DNA of 64,000 nucleotides, from assembly GCF_016746085.1 (NCBI RefSeq), contig NZ_JAERTZ010000013.1:1-64000 (forward strand), given 5' to 3'. The notes under the pieces are model-generated. The model did no database searches, had not been told where the DNA came from, and saw only the letters and a list, made by a program, of their open reading frames with translations. Positions 27,934-39,249 of this stretch are shown piece after piece (the stretch's first letter is position 1; every line of letters starts with the position of its first letter). The position numbers were made by a program, and so were the translations under genes. The stretch is from Zobellella iuensis. Lineage in GTDB: Bacteria; Pseudomonadota; Gammaproteobacteria; Enterobacterales; Aeromonadaceae.

Positions 27934-29847
27934 ATGAGATTTACCAATCAGTTTATTGCCACTATCACTCTGTGCGTGCTGGCGGCCGTGCTGATGGTGC
28001 TGGTGGGAGCCGGGATCAGCTTTTACCAGATGGGGACCGCCTATCAGCAGCGGCAGGTGGACGCGGTGGTCCGGCTGGTCGATGAAGGCTGGCGCGCCGG
28101 CGCCGAGCAGCAGGAGAGCATCGATCGCTGGCTGCCCGCGCTGCTCAACGTCAACGACATCATCGACTTTTCGGTGCTGGACGGCCAGCGCACCCTTTAT
28201 CGCTATCAGTCGGACAACAGGCTGTCGGCCAGCGAACTGTCGCTGGAGTATCGGCGCAACCTGGCGGCGCATCCGGAACTCAGCGTACAGCTGGTGCTGC
28301 GCCCGCCCTTCTATGAGATCGATCATTCCCTGGCGGCGGTGTCGGGACTGACCGCCGCCATCCTGCTGGTGTTCGTCGGTCTGCTGTTCAGCCTGCGCTG
28401 GTTCCGCCGCCAGTTGCGCGGCGCCGAACTGCTCGATCTGCGCGGCCAGTTGATCCTGGACGGTAAACTCGGCCTGCTGCAGCACAATCCCCAGGAAGAG
28501 TGGCCGCACCATGCCAGCCAGGCGCTGGACAAGTTGATCCGCGATCTGAAAGATGCGGGCAAGGAACGCAGCCGGTTCGATACCTTTATCCGCGCCAATG
28601 TGTTTGTGGACAAGAAAATCCGCATCGGCAACCGGGTGTTCTTCGATAACCGGCTGGACGCGGCACTCAACGATCCGGCCAGCCATTCCGGCGCGCTGCT
28701 GCTGGTGGAGTTGCAGGATCTGGAATATATCAACTACAACCTGGGTTACGAGCGGGGCGACGAGCTGCTGTCGTCCGCTTCGGTCTACCTGGGACATTTG
28801 ATCCGCCGCTATCCCGGTGCCCTGCAGGCCCGTTATACCGGCAACACCTTTGCCCTGCTGTTCCCCAACCTGGTGGAAAGCGAGGCGCTGGAGGCGGCGC
28901 GGCAGGTGATGAAGCTGTTGCAGCGGCTGCACTGGCCCGATGATATCCGCGAACCGGCGCTCTTTATCGGCGGGGTCTGTTTCCGTTTCGGCGAACCGCT
29001 GACCCAGGTGGAGGAGGAGGCCGAGCTGGCCCTGCGCAGCGCCGCGCTGCAGGGCGGGGATGGCTATTTCATGTATTACAAGGGCGTCACCGAGGAGAAC
29101 AGTGGCAAGGGCACGGTGCGCTGGCGCACCCTGCTCGGTCGCCAGCTGGAGCAGGATCTGATCCGGCTCGATCGGCAGGGTATCTACACCGGCGAACATC
29201 AGGAGCCGGTGATCGACGAGCTGCTGGCCCGGATCCGGGACGAACAGGGGCGAGAACTGTCGGCCGGGCACTTCATTCCCATGGCGGAAAAATGCGGCCT
29301 GCTGCAGGAGCTGGACAGGACCATTCTGCTGCGCTGCCTGACCCTGTTGCAGGAAAGCGATCGCCGTTGCACCCTGGCGGTGAACATCTCGGCGGCCAGC
29401 CTGCTCAACCGGGGCTTTCACCGCTGGCTGATCTTCGAATTGATCCAGCTGCCCAAACCCCAGCTCGGCGAATTGGTGATCGAGTTGTCAGAGGCTCAGG
29501 TGAGTCGTCATTTTCAGGCGCTGATCAAGCCGCTGCGGGCGCTGAAGGCGCTGGGCTGCCGGCTGGCGGTGGACCATGCGGGCCAGGACGTGGTCAGCAC
29601 CCAGTATATCAAGGACTATGAGCTGGACTACCTCAAGTTGCATCCCAGTCTGGTGCGTGACATCGATCACAAGCCGGTCAACCAGATGGCGGTCAGAAGC
29701 CTGGTCGGCAACTGTGCCGGAGGCCGGACCCGGGTGATTGCGGTCGGGGTGGAAACCGCCGCCGAATGGGAATGCCTGAACCAACTGGGCGTCTATGCCG
29801 GCCAGGGCTATTACTTCGCCCGGCCCGAACGGTTCGAACTGCTATAG
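27934..29847 (+). CDS. csrD: CsrD-type regulator with degenerate GGDEF and EAL domains
   Basis: A 637-residue inner-membrane protein (E. coli CsrD 646). Membrane helices lie near residues 8-30 and 135-152, a linker follows, then a GGDEF-like domain (about 215-370) and an EAL-like domain (about 390-637). The GGDEF site reads TGNTF and the EAL site reads ELL, so neither cyclase nor phosphodiesterase activity is expected. E. coli CsrD is likewise inactive and instead promotes RNase E decay of CsrB/CsrC RNAs. Proximity to mreB matches the E. coli arrangement and supports the name. It overlaps the convergent gene by 6 bp. Confidence 0.85.
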   Translation: MRFTNQFIATITLCVLAAVLMVLVGAGISFYQMGTAYQQRQVDAVVRLVDEGWRAGAEQQESIDRWLPALLNVNDIIDFSVLDGQRTLYRYQSDNRLSASELSLEYRRNLAAHPELSVQLVLRPPFYEIDHSLAAVSGLTAAILLVFVGLLFSLRWFRRQLRGAELLDLRGQLILDGKLGLLQHNPQEEWPHHASQALDKLIRDLKDAGKERSRFDTFIRANVFVDKKIRIGNRVFFDNRLDAALNDPASHSGALLLVELQDLEYINYNLGYERGDELLSSASVYLGHLIRRYPGALQARYTGNTFALLFPNLVESEALEAARQVMKLLQRLHWPDDIREPALFIGGVCFRFGEPLTQVEEEAELALRSAALQGGDGYFMYYKGVTEENSGKGTVRWRTLLGRQLEQDLIRLDRQGIYTGEHQEPVIDELLARIRDEQGRELSAGHFIPMAEKCGLLQELDRTILLRCLTLLQESDRRCTLAVNISAASLLNRGFHRWLIFELIQLPKPQLGELVIELSEAQVSRHFQALIKPLRALKALGCRLAVDHAGQDVVSTQYIKDYELDYLKLHPSLVRDIDHKPVNQMAVRSLVGNCAGGRTRVIAVGVETAAEWECLNQLGVYAGQGYYFARPERFELL

Positions 29848-30753
29848 GCCGCCGCGCGCACCCTGCAGGCCGCCGGTGTGCAGGAAGATGAGGCGGCTGC
29901 CGGCCGGATACATGCCGGCTTCGATATCCCGGAACAGCCCCAGCATGGCCTTGCCGCTGTACACCGGCTCCAGGGGGACCGCCAGCGCCGAGGCGAGGCG
30001 GGTGATGCGTTCCCGATCGTCGCCGGGGCATTTGGCATAACCGCCGCCGTGATGGTCCAGTTGCAGTCGCCAGCCGTCGTCCCGTGCCGCCGGGGGATAC
30101 AGTTGTTGCACCGTTGCGGCCAGCCAGCCGTGGCCCTTGAGCACCGCATAGCCGGTGAGGCGTACGCCGGGCGGACGGGCCGAGAGCAGGCCCGCCAGGG
30201 TGCCGCCGCTGGCCAGCGGCAGTATCAGTTCATCTGCCGCCGGCAATTCCCGCCACAGCTCCGCCACTCCCGGCAGCGCCAGTGGCTCGCTGCCGCCCTC
30301 GGGGATCAGCCTGTAACCGGGATGGCGGTCGGCCAGGGCGGCCAGCCAGTCCGGATCCTGGCGGCGGCGGTATTCCGCTCGTTCGACGAATTCCAGGGTC
30401 ATGCCCCAGCGTCGGGCATCGCTCAGGGTCGGGTTGGCGACGCTGTGCGGTTCGCCACGCACCAGGCCGACGGTGGGCAGCCCGAGTTGTTTGCCGGCCG
30501 CCGCCAGGGCATGCAGGTGGTTGGAGTAGGCGCCGCCGAAGCTGAGCAGGCCCGGGGCCTGCTCCGTCAGCGCCTGGCGCAGTATATACTTGAGTTTGCG
30601 CCATTTATTGCCCGATATGTGCGGGTGCAGCAGATCGTCCCGCTTGATGCTCAGGCTGATGCGATGGCGTTCCAGCAGCGGATGGTCGAGCGGTTGTAAC
30701 GGCGAGCGGCTCGCCTGCCGGTACAGTCGCTGCCAGACATGGAGTAAAGACAC
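29842..30753 (-). CDS. PLP-dependent D-cysteine desulfhydrase / ACC deaminase family protein
   Basis: A 303-residue fold-type II PLP enzyme. The probable Schiff-base lysine is in SGNKWRKLKY, the phosphate-binding region near FGGAYSNHLHALAAAGK, and the late LASGGTLAGLL segment binds the cofactor phosphate. The family includes D-cysteine desulfhydrase and 1-aminocyclopropane-1-carboxylate deaminase; the sequence alone does not decide between them, and many members are untested. It sits between csrD and mreB on the opposite strand, a position where E. coli has no gene. Confidence 0.78.
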   Translation of the reverse strand: MSLLHVWQRLYRQASRSPLQPLDHPLLERHRISLSIKRDDLLHPHISGNKWRKLKYILRQALTEQAPGLLSFGGAYSNHLHALAAAGKQLGLPTVGLVRGEPHSVANPTLSDARRWGMTLEFVERAEYRRRQDPDWLAALADRHPGYRLIPEGGSEPLALPGVAELWRELPAADELILPLASGGTLAGLLSARPPGVRLTGYAVLKGHGWLAATVQQLYPPAARDDGWRLQLDHHGGGYAKCPGDDRERITRLASALAVPLEPVYSGKAMLGLFRDIEAGMYPAGSRLIFLHTGGLQGARGGL

Positions 30754-30790
30754 AAGAGAAAATAAAAAAGGGCGATGGAGGCAAGTGTAA

Positions 30791-31969
<1,179 letters not shown>

Positions 31970-32005
31970 TGACAAGGCCGGGAACACCGGCCTGCCTACT
32001 CCCTT

Positions 32006-32878
32006 ATGAAACCGATTTTCGGCCGTGGTCCGTCCTTACCTATCCGCCTGGCACTGGCGGTGGTGGCCGCTTTGGCGCTGATTGTCGCCGACAGCCGCTA
32101 TCACAGTTTTACCGAGGTCAAACTGTATCTCAATTCCCTGGTCAGCCCGCTGCAGTATATGGCGAACAGCCCCCGCATCCTGCTCGACTCCGCCTCCACC
32201 CAGTTGATGTCCCGCAAGGCCTTGCTGACCCAGTCCCAGCGGATGGAGCAGGAACTGTTTTTGTTGCGGGATGATCTGCTGCGGTTGCGCCACCTGGAGC
32301 AGGAAAACCAGCGGCTGCGGGATCTGCTCGGCTCTCCGGTACGCTACGATACCCGCCGTATGGTGGCGGAGATCATGGCGGTGGACACGGATCCCTTCTC
32401 CCATCAGGTGGTGATCGACAAGGGCAGCCTGCAAGGGGTGTTCGAGGGGCAGCCGGTGCTCAACGAGCAAGGGGTGGTCGGACAGATTATTTCGGTCGGC
32501 AAGACCACCAGCCGGGTGTTGCTGATCACCGACATCAGTCACGGCATACCGGTGCGGGTGGCGCGCAACGACATCAGGGCCATCGCCAGCGGCAGCGGCC
32601 AGCTCGACAGCCTGCTGCTGCACAATATCACCCGCAACACCGATATCCGGGAAGGGGATGTGCTGCTCAGTTCCGGGCTGGCCGGGCGTTTTCCGGAAGG
32701 CTATCCGGTGGGGCGGGTCAGCCGGGTGGGCTATGAAGAAGGCCAGCCTTTTGCGGATATCCGGGTGCAGCCCTTCGCCGCCCTGGATCGTGTCCGTTAC
32801 CTGCTGTTGCTGTGGCCCGAACCCAGGGTGATCGATGTGGATGACCCGGCGTCACCGACGGAGGTGTCCCGCTCATGA
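32006..32878 (+). CDS. mreC: Rod shape-determining protein MreC
   Basis: Bitopic inner-membrane protein of 290 residues that links MreB to the elongation synthases in the periplasm. A membrane helix (about 14-30) is followed by a coiled coil (about 65-110; [19 protein letters not shown]) and the beta-rich MreC domain ([39 protein letters not shown]). It begins 36 bp after mreB and ends overlapping the mreD start (ATGA). Confidence 0.95.
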   Translation: MKPIFGRGPSLPIRLALAVVAALALIVADSRYHSFTEVKLYLNSLVSPLQYMANSPRILLDSASTQLMSRKALLTQSQRMEQELFLLRDDLLRLRHLEQENQRLRDLLGSPVRYDTRRMVAEIMAVDTDPFSHQVVIDKGSLQGVFEGQPVLNEQGVVGQIISVGKTTSRVLLITDISHGIPVRVARNDIRAIASGSGQLDSLLLHNITRNTDIREGDVLLSSGLAGRFPEGYPVGRVSRVGYEEGQPFADIRVQPFAALDRVRYLLLLWPEPRVIDVDDPASPTEVSRS

Positions 32879-33363
32879 CCGCCTTTTCCCTGAAAGGACG
32901 GCTGGTGATCGGCACCAGCCTGCTGCTGGCGCTGATGCTGTCCATACTGCCGTTGCCGGAGCTGATCGCCCCCTTCCGCCCCGACTGGCTGCTGGTGACC
33001 CTGATCTACTGGGGCATCGCCCTGCCGCATCGGGCCAACGTCGGTACCGCCTTTTTCACCGGCCTGCTGCTGGATCTGCTGCTCGGCTCGGTGCTGGGGG
33101 TGCACGCCCTGGCGCTGGTGATCCCGGTCTACCTGGCCGCCTCCCAGTTCCAGCGCATGCGCAACTATTCGGTGTGGCAGCAGGCCTTCGTGGTCGGCGC
33201 CCTGGCCATGCTCAACAAGCTGCTGATCTTCTGGGCCGCCTACATGAACCGGGAGATCCAGCTCGATTACCATTACTTCTGGTCCATCGTCAGCAGCATG
33301 GTGTTCTGGCCCTGGATCTTCCTGCTGCTGCGCAAATGCCGGCGGCAGTTCGCCCTGTCGTGA
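32875..33363 (+). CDS. mreD: Rod shape-determining protein MreD
   Basis: A 162-residue polytopic inner-membrane protein (about five helices) of the elongasome. The [19 protein letters not shown] segment and [20 protein letters not shown] are typical. Translation is coupled to mreC through an ATGA overlap, and maf follows 8 bp after the stop. Confidence 0.93.
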   Translation: MTAFSLKGRLVIGTSLLLALMLSILPLPELIAPFRPDWLLVTLIYWGIALPHRANVGTAFFTGLLLDLLLGSVLGVHALALVIPVYLAASQFQRMRNYSVWQQAFVVGALAMLNKLLIFWAAYMNREIQLDYHYFWSIVSSMVFWPWIFLLLRKCRRQFALS

Positions 33364-33371
33364 GCCTGCCC

Positions 33372-33947
33372 ATGTCTGCCGTACTTTATCTCGCCTCCGC
33401 CTCGCCCCGCCGCCGCGAACTGCTGGCCCTGCTGGAACTGCCGTTCGAGCTGGTGCTGCCCGACGTCGAAGAGCGGCGTCTGCCCCATGAGGCCGCCGCC
33501 GACTACGTCCGACGGCTGGCACGGGACAAGGCCCTGGCCGGCGCCGCGCTGGCGCCCCGGCCGCTGCCGGTGCTGGCCGGCGACACCATAGTGGTGGTGG
33601 ACGGCGAGGTGCTGGAGAAACCTGCACACGAAGCCGACGGGCTGGCGATGCTGCGCCGGTTGTCGGGCCGCCGCCACCAGGTGATGACCGCCATGGCGCT
33701 GGCCCATGGTGGTGGCTGCGACGGGGTGCTGGTGACCACCGAAGTCAGCTTCCGCCCCCTCACCGAGGCGGAGATGGCGCGTTACTGGGCCAGTGGCGAA
33801 CCGGCGGACAAGGCCGGCGGCTACGGCATCCAGGGTCTGGGCGGACGCTTCGTGGCGCGTATCGACGGCAGCTACAGTGCCGTGGTGGGGTTGCCACTGG
33901 TGGAAACCGAGGCATTGTTGCGTCAAGCCGGGGTTTTATCGGGCTGA
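33372..33947 (+). CDS. yhdE: Maf-family nucleotide pyrophosphatase (YhdE type)
   Basis: A 191-residue cytosolic house-cleaning enzyme; YhdE of E. coli hydrolyses dTTP and UTP to the monophosphates. The signature [12 protein letters not shown] at the N-terminus, [17 protein letters not shown] in the middle and [13 protein letters not shown] near the end are present. Its place between mreD and rng is the same as E. coli yhdE, which favours that paralogue over YceF. Confidence 0.92.
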   Translation: MSAVLYLASASPRRRELLALLELPFELVLPDVEERRLPHEAAADYVRRLARDKALAGAALAPRPLPVLAGDTIVVVDGEVLEKPAHEADGLAMLRRLSGRRHQVMTAMALAHGGGCDGVLVTTEVSFRPLTEAEMARYWASGEPADKAGGYGIQGLGGRFVARIDGSYSAVVGLPLVETEALLRQAGVLSG

Positions 33948-34015
33948 TCCCCCCTGTTACCGACCATTCTGTGATAGTTTAGAAGCAATTTATTCTCCTG
34001 ATGGGCGGAGTGACC

Positions 34016-35485
34016 ATGTCTGCAGAACTGATAATCAATATGACCCCCGCGGAAACCCGGGTGGCGCTGGTGGAAAACGGTATCCTGCAGGAAGTGCACG
34101 TGGAACGCCAGGCCCGGCGCGGTATCGTCGGCAATATCTACAAGGGCAAGGTCAGCCGGGTGTTGCCCGGCATGCAGGCGGCCTTCGTCGATATCGGCGG
34201 CGAGCGGGCCGCCTTCCTGCACGCCTCCGACATAGTGCCCCACACCGAGTGTGTGGACACCAAGGAGCAGGCCCATTTCCAGGCGGGCAACATCGCCGAA
34301 CTGGTGCGTCAAGGGCAGGACATCATGGTGCAGGTGGTAAAGGATCCGCTCGGCACCAAAGGTGCCCGCCTGACCACCGACATCACCCTGCCGTCCCGCT
34401 ACCTGGTGTTCATGCCCGGCAGCGCCTATGTGGGGGTGTCCCAGCGCATCGATTCGGAGCAGGAACGGGAGCGGCTCAAAGCACTGGCGGCCGGCTACGT
34501 GGACGAACTGGGCGGCTTTATCATCCGCACCGCCGCCGAGGGCATCGGCGAGTCGGAGCTGGCCCAGGACGCGGCCTTCCTCAAACGGCTGTGGCGCAAG
34601 ATCCTGGAGCGGCGCGGCAAGTACCCCTCCTGCTCCATGCTGTATGAAGACCTGGGGCTGGCGTTTCGCATCGTGCGCGACTTCGTCGGTGCCGAGCTGG
34701 ACCGGATCCGGGTCGACTCCCGCAGTACCTGCGAGTCGCTCAAGGCCTTTGTCGACGAGTTCGTGCCCGAACTGTCCGGCAAGATAGAGTACTACCAGGG
34801 CGAGTCACCCATCTTCGATCTCTACGATGTGGAAAACGAAATCCAGCGCGGCCTGGACCGCAAGGTGGAACTCAAGTCCGGCGGCTACCTGATCATCGAC
34901 CAGACCGAGGCCATGACCACGGTGGACATCAACACCGGCGCCTTCGTCGGCCACCGCAACCTGGAAGAAACCATCTTCAACACCAATATCGAGGCCACCC
35001 AGGCCATCGCCCGCCAGCTGCGGCTACGCAACCTGGGCGGCATCATCATCATCGATTTCATCGACATGTACGACGAGGACCACAAGCGCCGGGTGCTGCA
35101 CAGCCTGGAGCTGGCCCTAAGCAAGGACAGGGCCAAGACCAACGTCAACGGCTTCTCCCAGCTCGGGCTGGTGGAGATGACCCGCAAGCGCACCCGGGAA
35201 AGCCTGGAGCACGTGCTGTGCGGCGAATGCCCCGAGTGCCTCGGCCGGGGCCGGGTGAAGACGGTGGAAACGGTCAGCTACGAGATACTGCGCGAGATAA
35301 CGAGGGTCAACAAGGCCTATGATGCCGACAAGTTCGTGGTCTACGCCTCCAGCGCCGTGGCCAGCGCCCTGCAGGAGGACGAATCCCATATGCTGGCGGA
35401 ACTGGAGGTGTTTATCGGCAAGCAGGTGAAGGTGAGCAGCGAGCCCCTTTACAACCAGGAACAGTTCGACGTGGTGATGATGTAG
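34016..35485 (+). CDS. rng: Ribonuclease G
   Basis: Endoribonuclease for 16S rRNA 5' maturation and mRNA decay, 489 residues as in E. coli. The S1-like N-terminal region (GNIYKGKVSRVLPGMQAAFV), the catalytic acidic residues in DQTEAMTTVDINTGAFVG and IIIIDFIDMYDEDH, and the zinc-link pair CPECLGRG are visible. The start at 34016 with GGCGGAG upstream is preferred to the ATG at 34001. The stop overlaps the yhdP GTG (TAGTG). Confidence 0.96.
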   Translation: MSAELIINMTPAETRVALVENGILQEVHVERQARRGIVGNIYKGKVSRVLPGMQAAFVDIGGERAAFLHASDIVPHTECVDTKEQAHFQAGNIAELVRQGQDIMVQVVKDPLGTKGARLTTDITLPSRYLVFMPGSAYVGVSQRIDSEQERERLKALAAGYVDELGGFIIRTAAEGIGESELAQDAAFLKRLWRKILERRGKYPSCSMLYEDLGLAFRIVRDFVGAELDRIRVDSRSTCESLKAFVDEFVPELSGKIEYYQGESPIFDLYDVENEIQRGLDRKVELKSGGYLIIDQTEAMTTVDINTGAFVGHRNLEETIFNTNIEATQAIARQLRLRNLGGIIIIDFIDMYDEDHKRRVLHSLELALSKDRAKTNVNGFSQLGLVEMTRKRTRESLEHVLCGECPECLGRGRVKTVETVSYEILREITRVNKAYDADKFVVYASSAVASALQEDESHMLAELEVFIGKQVKVSSEPLYNQEQFDVVMM

Positions 35486-38400
35486 TGATCAGGCGGGGAC
35501 TAAGCTGGGCCTGGCTGGGCCTGGCGGCGTGCGCGGTGGGACTGGCCTTGCTGGTGACCCTGCTGCGTTTTGGCTCCCCCTGGCTGGCGGCCTGGCAGCA
35601 GCAGTGGCTGGACCGGCTGCTGAGCGAACAGCAGCTGACCCTGGAAGTGGGGCAACTGGGCCTGTCCTGGCAGGGTTATGGCCCGCTGCTGGTGGTCGAG
35701 GAGGTCAGCCTGCACCGGGCCGAGGGGCCGGCCATCACCCTGCGCCGCGCCCTGGTGGACCTGCATCTGTGGCAGAGCCTGCGGCAGTGGCGCCCGGTGC
35801 TGAACGAACTGACCCTGGAAGGCCTGCGCCTGCCCCTGGAGCTGGCCGCCGGTGAGGCCGCCGACCGTCACACCGATCTGGCCTTCCTGCGCCGCCTGGC
35901 GCTGGAAGGGGTGGCACGCTTTTCCCTGCAGGATGCCCTGCTGGTGGTGACCGCACCGGAGCAGGATTTGCTCGAACTGCATGTCCCCGCCCTGCACTGG
36001 CACAACAGCCCCGGTCGGCACCAGGGCCAGGGGCGGCTCGGCTTCGGGCCCGACGGAAGCCAGCAATTCACCCTGAAAGGGCATTTTGCCGGGCCGGCCG
36101 ACCGGCTGGACGGCAGTCTTTACCTGCAGGCGGACCGGGTGGATGCGGCCTCCACCATTGCCCGCATCCGGCCCGACGACGAGCACATCGGCGCCGACCT
36201 GTCCTTCGAACTCTGGCTGGAGTGGCGCCAGGGCCTGCTTGATGCCGGTGTGCTGCAACTGGGCGAAAACCGGCTGCGCTGGGGGGATGACCACCAGATC
36301 GCCGTGGACGGGGGCCGGATACAGTGGCAACCGACCGAGGGCGGCTGGCAGCTGGCCAGCGAGGGCATCGACATCAGCGTGGACGGTGAAGCCTGGCCCA
36401 GCTGGCGGATACAGCTGGACCGGCAGGACGACAGGGTGCACGGCTACCTGGATCGGCTGACCTTCGCCGACCTGGCGCTGCTGGCCCAATGGGGCGAAAG
36501 CTTCTGGCCCGGTGCCGCTCGCCAACTGGCAGGAGCAGCACCCGAAGGCGAGCTGTCCGGGCTGTACTTTTCCGCCCGGCCGGATGGCACCGACTGGCTG
36601 GTCCGTGGCGAGCTGAACGAGGTCGGTACCCGTCCCTTTCAGTGGATACCCGGCACCCGGGGGCTGCAGGGAGACTTCCTGCTGACCCCGACCCGGGGCC
36701 GGCTGGGCCTGCGCCAGCAGGACGCCGCCGATTGGGTATTTGAGTCGGCGTTTCGGGCGCCCTGGCCCATGCAGCGGCTGGATACCGAGCTGAATTGGCG
36801 GCGGCAGCCGCAGGGCTGGCTGCTGTGGAGCGATAGGGTGCGGCTGGAGACCCGGGATCTGGCGTTGCAGGGCTGGTTCAGCCTGCAGCTGCCGCAACAG
36901 GGCTCACCCCTGCTCAGCGCCTCGGCGGAAGTGGATCTGGCCCGGGCCGAGCAGGCTTTCACCTATTTTCCCGAGCCCTTGATGGGCTCGCCCCTGGTGG
37001 ATTACCTGCAGGGCGCCATCCGGGCGGGCAGGGCGGAACAGGCCGAGGTGCTCTGGTACGGCCGGCTGGACGGTTTTCCCTACGCCGACGGCAGCGGTCT
37101 GTTCCAGGCCCGGGTGCCCCTGCGCGAGGCCGAATTCCGTTTCGATCCCGGCTGGCAACCGCTCACCGATCTCAGCCTGGACCTGCTGTTCGAAAACGAC
37201 GGTCTCTATATGACCGGCTCCTCGGGCAGGCTGGGGGAGGTGGATGCGGCCGACATCGATGCCCGTATCGTCCCCCTGAACAAGGCGGCCAGCCTGCAGC
37301 TCAGCGCCGGCATCAGCGGGGAAGGCAAGGCGGTGACCCGCTACCTGCAACAGTCGCCCCTGGCCGGTTCCGTGGGCAAAACCCTGCAGCAGGTGCAGGT
37401 GGCGGGCCAGCTCGAGGGGCGGCTGGCGCTCGATATTCCGCTCAGCGGGGGGGAGGTCGGGGTGGAAGGCCAGGTTGACTTCGTGCGCAACCGGGTCCAG
37501 ATCTCGTCGTTGGGGTTGCCGTTGAGCGAGGTGTCCGGCCGGCTGTTGTTTGACGAGCGGCAAACCCATTTTGAGGCGCTGCGGGCGCAATGGGCCGGAC
37601 AGCCGCTGGAGCTGGATTACCGGGGCCAGGTGACGGCGCAGGGGTATGAGGTCCGCCTGGATATGCGCGGGCGAACCCCGGCCCCGGTGTTGGCCCGGCA
37701 ATACCCGCCGTTGCAGGCGCTGGAGGGGGAAACCGCCTGGCAGGGCCGGTTGTGGCTGACCCTGGCCGAGCAGGGCGAATTCAGCTATCGCGTCGAAGCC
37801 GATACCGAGTTGCGGGGCATGGCCAGCCGGTTGCCGCTGCCCCTGCACAAGACGGCCGAACAGCCGCGGCCGGCCCGCCTCATGGTGAACGGCAACGACC
37901 GGCAGGCGGAGGTGGCGTTGAGCCTGGGCCCGGATATTCAGGGGCAGGCGGAACTGCGCTTTGAGGCTGGGGGGGCCCGGGTTTCCCGCTTGTGGCTGTC
38001 GGCCGGCGAGGCCGGGCCGGCCGCGGCGAGGGCCCCCCTCGATATCGCGTTGCGGCTGCCCGCGCTGCCGCTGGACGACTGGCTGGCATTGCTTGGCGCC
38101 GACTGGCAGCAGGGGGAGGCGGCGGCGATGCCCCAGCTGCGCTGGCCGGCACCCTACCGGGTGGTGATCCAAGCCACCGAAGCCCGGCTCTGGCGCCAGC
38201 CTTTCAACCAGCTCCGGCTGCAACTCGAACCCGCTGGGGAAGGGCGCCGGCGACTGGCCTTCCAGTCCGAGCAGGCCGAAGGCGAGCTGGCGTGGGGGGG
38301 GGCTGTCCCGGCCCGGGCGGAACTGCGTCGGCTGTGGCTGAGCCCGGCGCCAGGCGAAGATCGGCTGGCGCAGCATGCCAACCACATCAGCCCGCAGCAG

Positions 38401-39246
38401 GTGCCGGCGCTCGAGGTCGACTGCCGGGACTGCCGTTGGCGGGAGCTGGCCCTGGGCCGGCTGAGTTTCCGGCTCGAGCCCCAGCCCGAGCAGAATGGGG
38501 TGCGGCTGGTCGATTTGCGGCTTGATGGCCCCCTGTTGCAGGGGACGGCCGAGGGCCAGTGGCTGCAGCACCAGAGCGGCAACCTGAGCCGGCTGGAATG
38601 GCAGCTCCGTACCCCCTCCCTGCAGCGATTGTGGCAGGGCCTGGGCCAGGAGTCGCCCTTCAGCGAGACCCGGGCCAGCCTCCAGGGCCAACTGCGCTGG
38701 CTGGATCTGCCCTGGCGCCCGGACCGGCCCAGCATGAATGGCAGTCTCGGCGCCGAATCCGGTGCCGGGGTGCTCACCGAATTGAATGACAGGGGCGCCG
38801 GCCTGCTGTCGGTATTGAGCATGGAGTCGGTGTTGCGCCGGCTGCGCCTGGATTTTCGCGACGTGTTCGAGCAAGGCTTCTACTTCGATCGCATCGGTGC
38901 CAGCGGTGAACTGCGGGACGGCGTCTTGCACAATGATGACTTCGTGCTGAACGGGGCCGCGGGGGATCTGCGCGGGCGGGGGCGGCTGGATCTGGTGGCG
39001 GAGCAACTGGATTACCAGTTCGATTTCACCCCCAATCTGACCGGCAATCTGCCGGTGCTGGCGGCGTTTGCGGTTACCCCGGTCACCGGCCTTTACGTGT
39101 TGGCACTGTCCAAGGTGCTGGGCCCTGTGGTAGATGTATTCACACGCATTCGTTATCGGGTCAGTGGCCCCCTGGCACAGCCCCAGGTTACCGAGCTGGA
39201 TCGGGAGCAGGAGCGGGTGAGACTGTCCCGCAACCATAAGGAGTAA
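35485..39246 (+). CDS. yhdP: AsmA-like envelope lipid-transport protein YhdP
   Basis: A 1253-residue protein with an N-terminal membrane anchor (about residues 5-28) and a very long repetitive beta region that should form a hydrophobic-groove bridge across the periplasm, ending in the DUF3971/AsmA-like C-terminus (LDYQFDFTPNLTGNLPVL). In E. coli YhdP, with TamB and YdbH, moves phospholipids to the outer membrane. The start is a GTG overlapping the rng stop codon. Length and position after rng agree with the E. coli gene. The GC-rich coding sequence also gives very long spurious reading frames on the other strand. Confidence 0.9.
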   Translation: MIRRGLSWAWLGLAACAVGLALLVTLLRFGSPWLAAWQQQWLDRLLSEQQLTLEVGQLGLSWQGYGPLLVVEEVSLHRAEGPAITLRRALVDLHLWQSLRQWRPVLNELTLEGLRLPLELAAGEAADRHTDLAFLRRLALEGVARFSLQDALLVVTAPEQDLLELHVPALHWHNSPGRHQGQGRLGFGPDGSQQFTLKGHFAGPADRLDGSLYLQADRVDAASTIARIRPDDEHIGADLSFELWLEWRQGLLDAGVLQLGENRLRWGDDHQIAVDGGRIQWQPTEGGWQLASEGIDISVDGEAWPSWRIQLDRQDDRVHGYLDRLTFADLALLAQWGESFWPGAARQLAGAAPEGELSGLYFSARPDGTDWLVRGELNEVGTRPFQWIPGTRGLQGDFLLTPTRGRLGLRQQDAADWVFESAFRAPWPMQRLDTELNWRRQPQGWLLWSDRVRLETRDLALQGWFSLQLPQQGSPLLSASAEVDLARAEQAFTYFPEPLMGSPLVDYLQGAIRAGRAEQAEVLWYGRLDGFPYADGSGLFQARVPLREAEFRFDPGWQPLTDLSLDLLFENDGLYMTGSSGRLGEVDAADIDARIVPLNKAASLQLSAGISGEGKAVTRYLQQSPLAGSVGKTLQQVQVAGQLEGRLALDIPLSGGEVGVEGQVDFVRNRVQISSLGLPLSEVSGRLLFDERQTHFEALRAQWAGQPLELDYRGQVTAQGYEVRLDMRGRTPAPVLARQYPPLQALEGETAWQGRLWLTLAEQGEFSYRVEADTELRGMASRLPLPLHKTAEQPRPARLMVNGNDRQAEVALSLGPDIQGQAELRFEAGGARVSRLWLSAGEAGPAAARAPLDIALRLPALPLDDWLALLGADWQQGEAAAMPQLRWPAPYRVVIQATEARLWRQPFNQLRLQLEPAGEGRRRLAFQSEQAEGELAWGGAVPARAELRRLWLSPAPGEDRLAQHANHISPQQVPALEVDCRDCRWRELALGRLSFRLEPQPEQNGVRLVDLRLDGPLLQGTAEGQWLQHQSGNLSRLEWQLRTPSLQRLWQGLGQESPFSETRASLQGQLRWLDLPWRPDRPSMNGSLGAESGAGVLTELNDRGAGLLSVLSMESVLRRLRLDFRDVFEQGFYFDRIGASGELRDGVLHNDDFVLNGAAGDLRGRGRLDLVAEQLDYQFDFTPNLTGNLPVLAAFAVTPVTGLYVLALSKVLGPVVDVFTRIRYRVSGPLAQPQVTELDREQERVRLSRNHKE

Positions 39247-39249
39247 GCC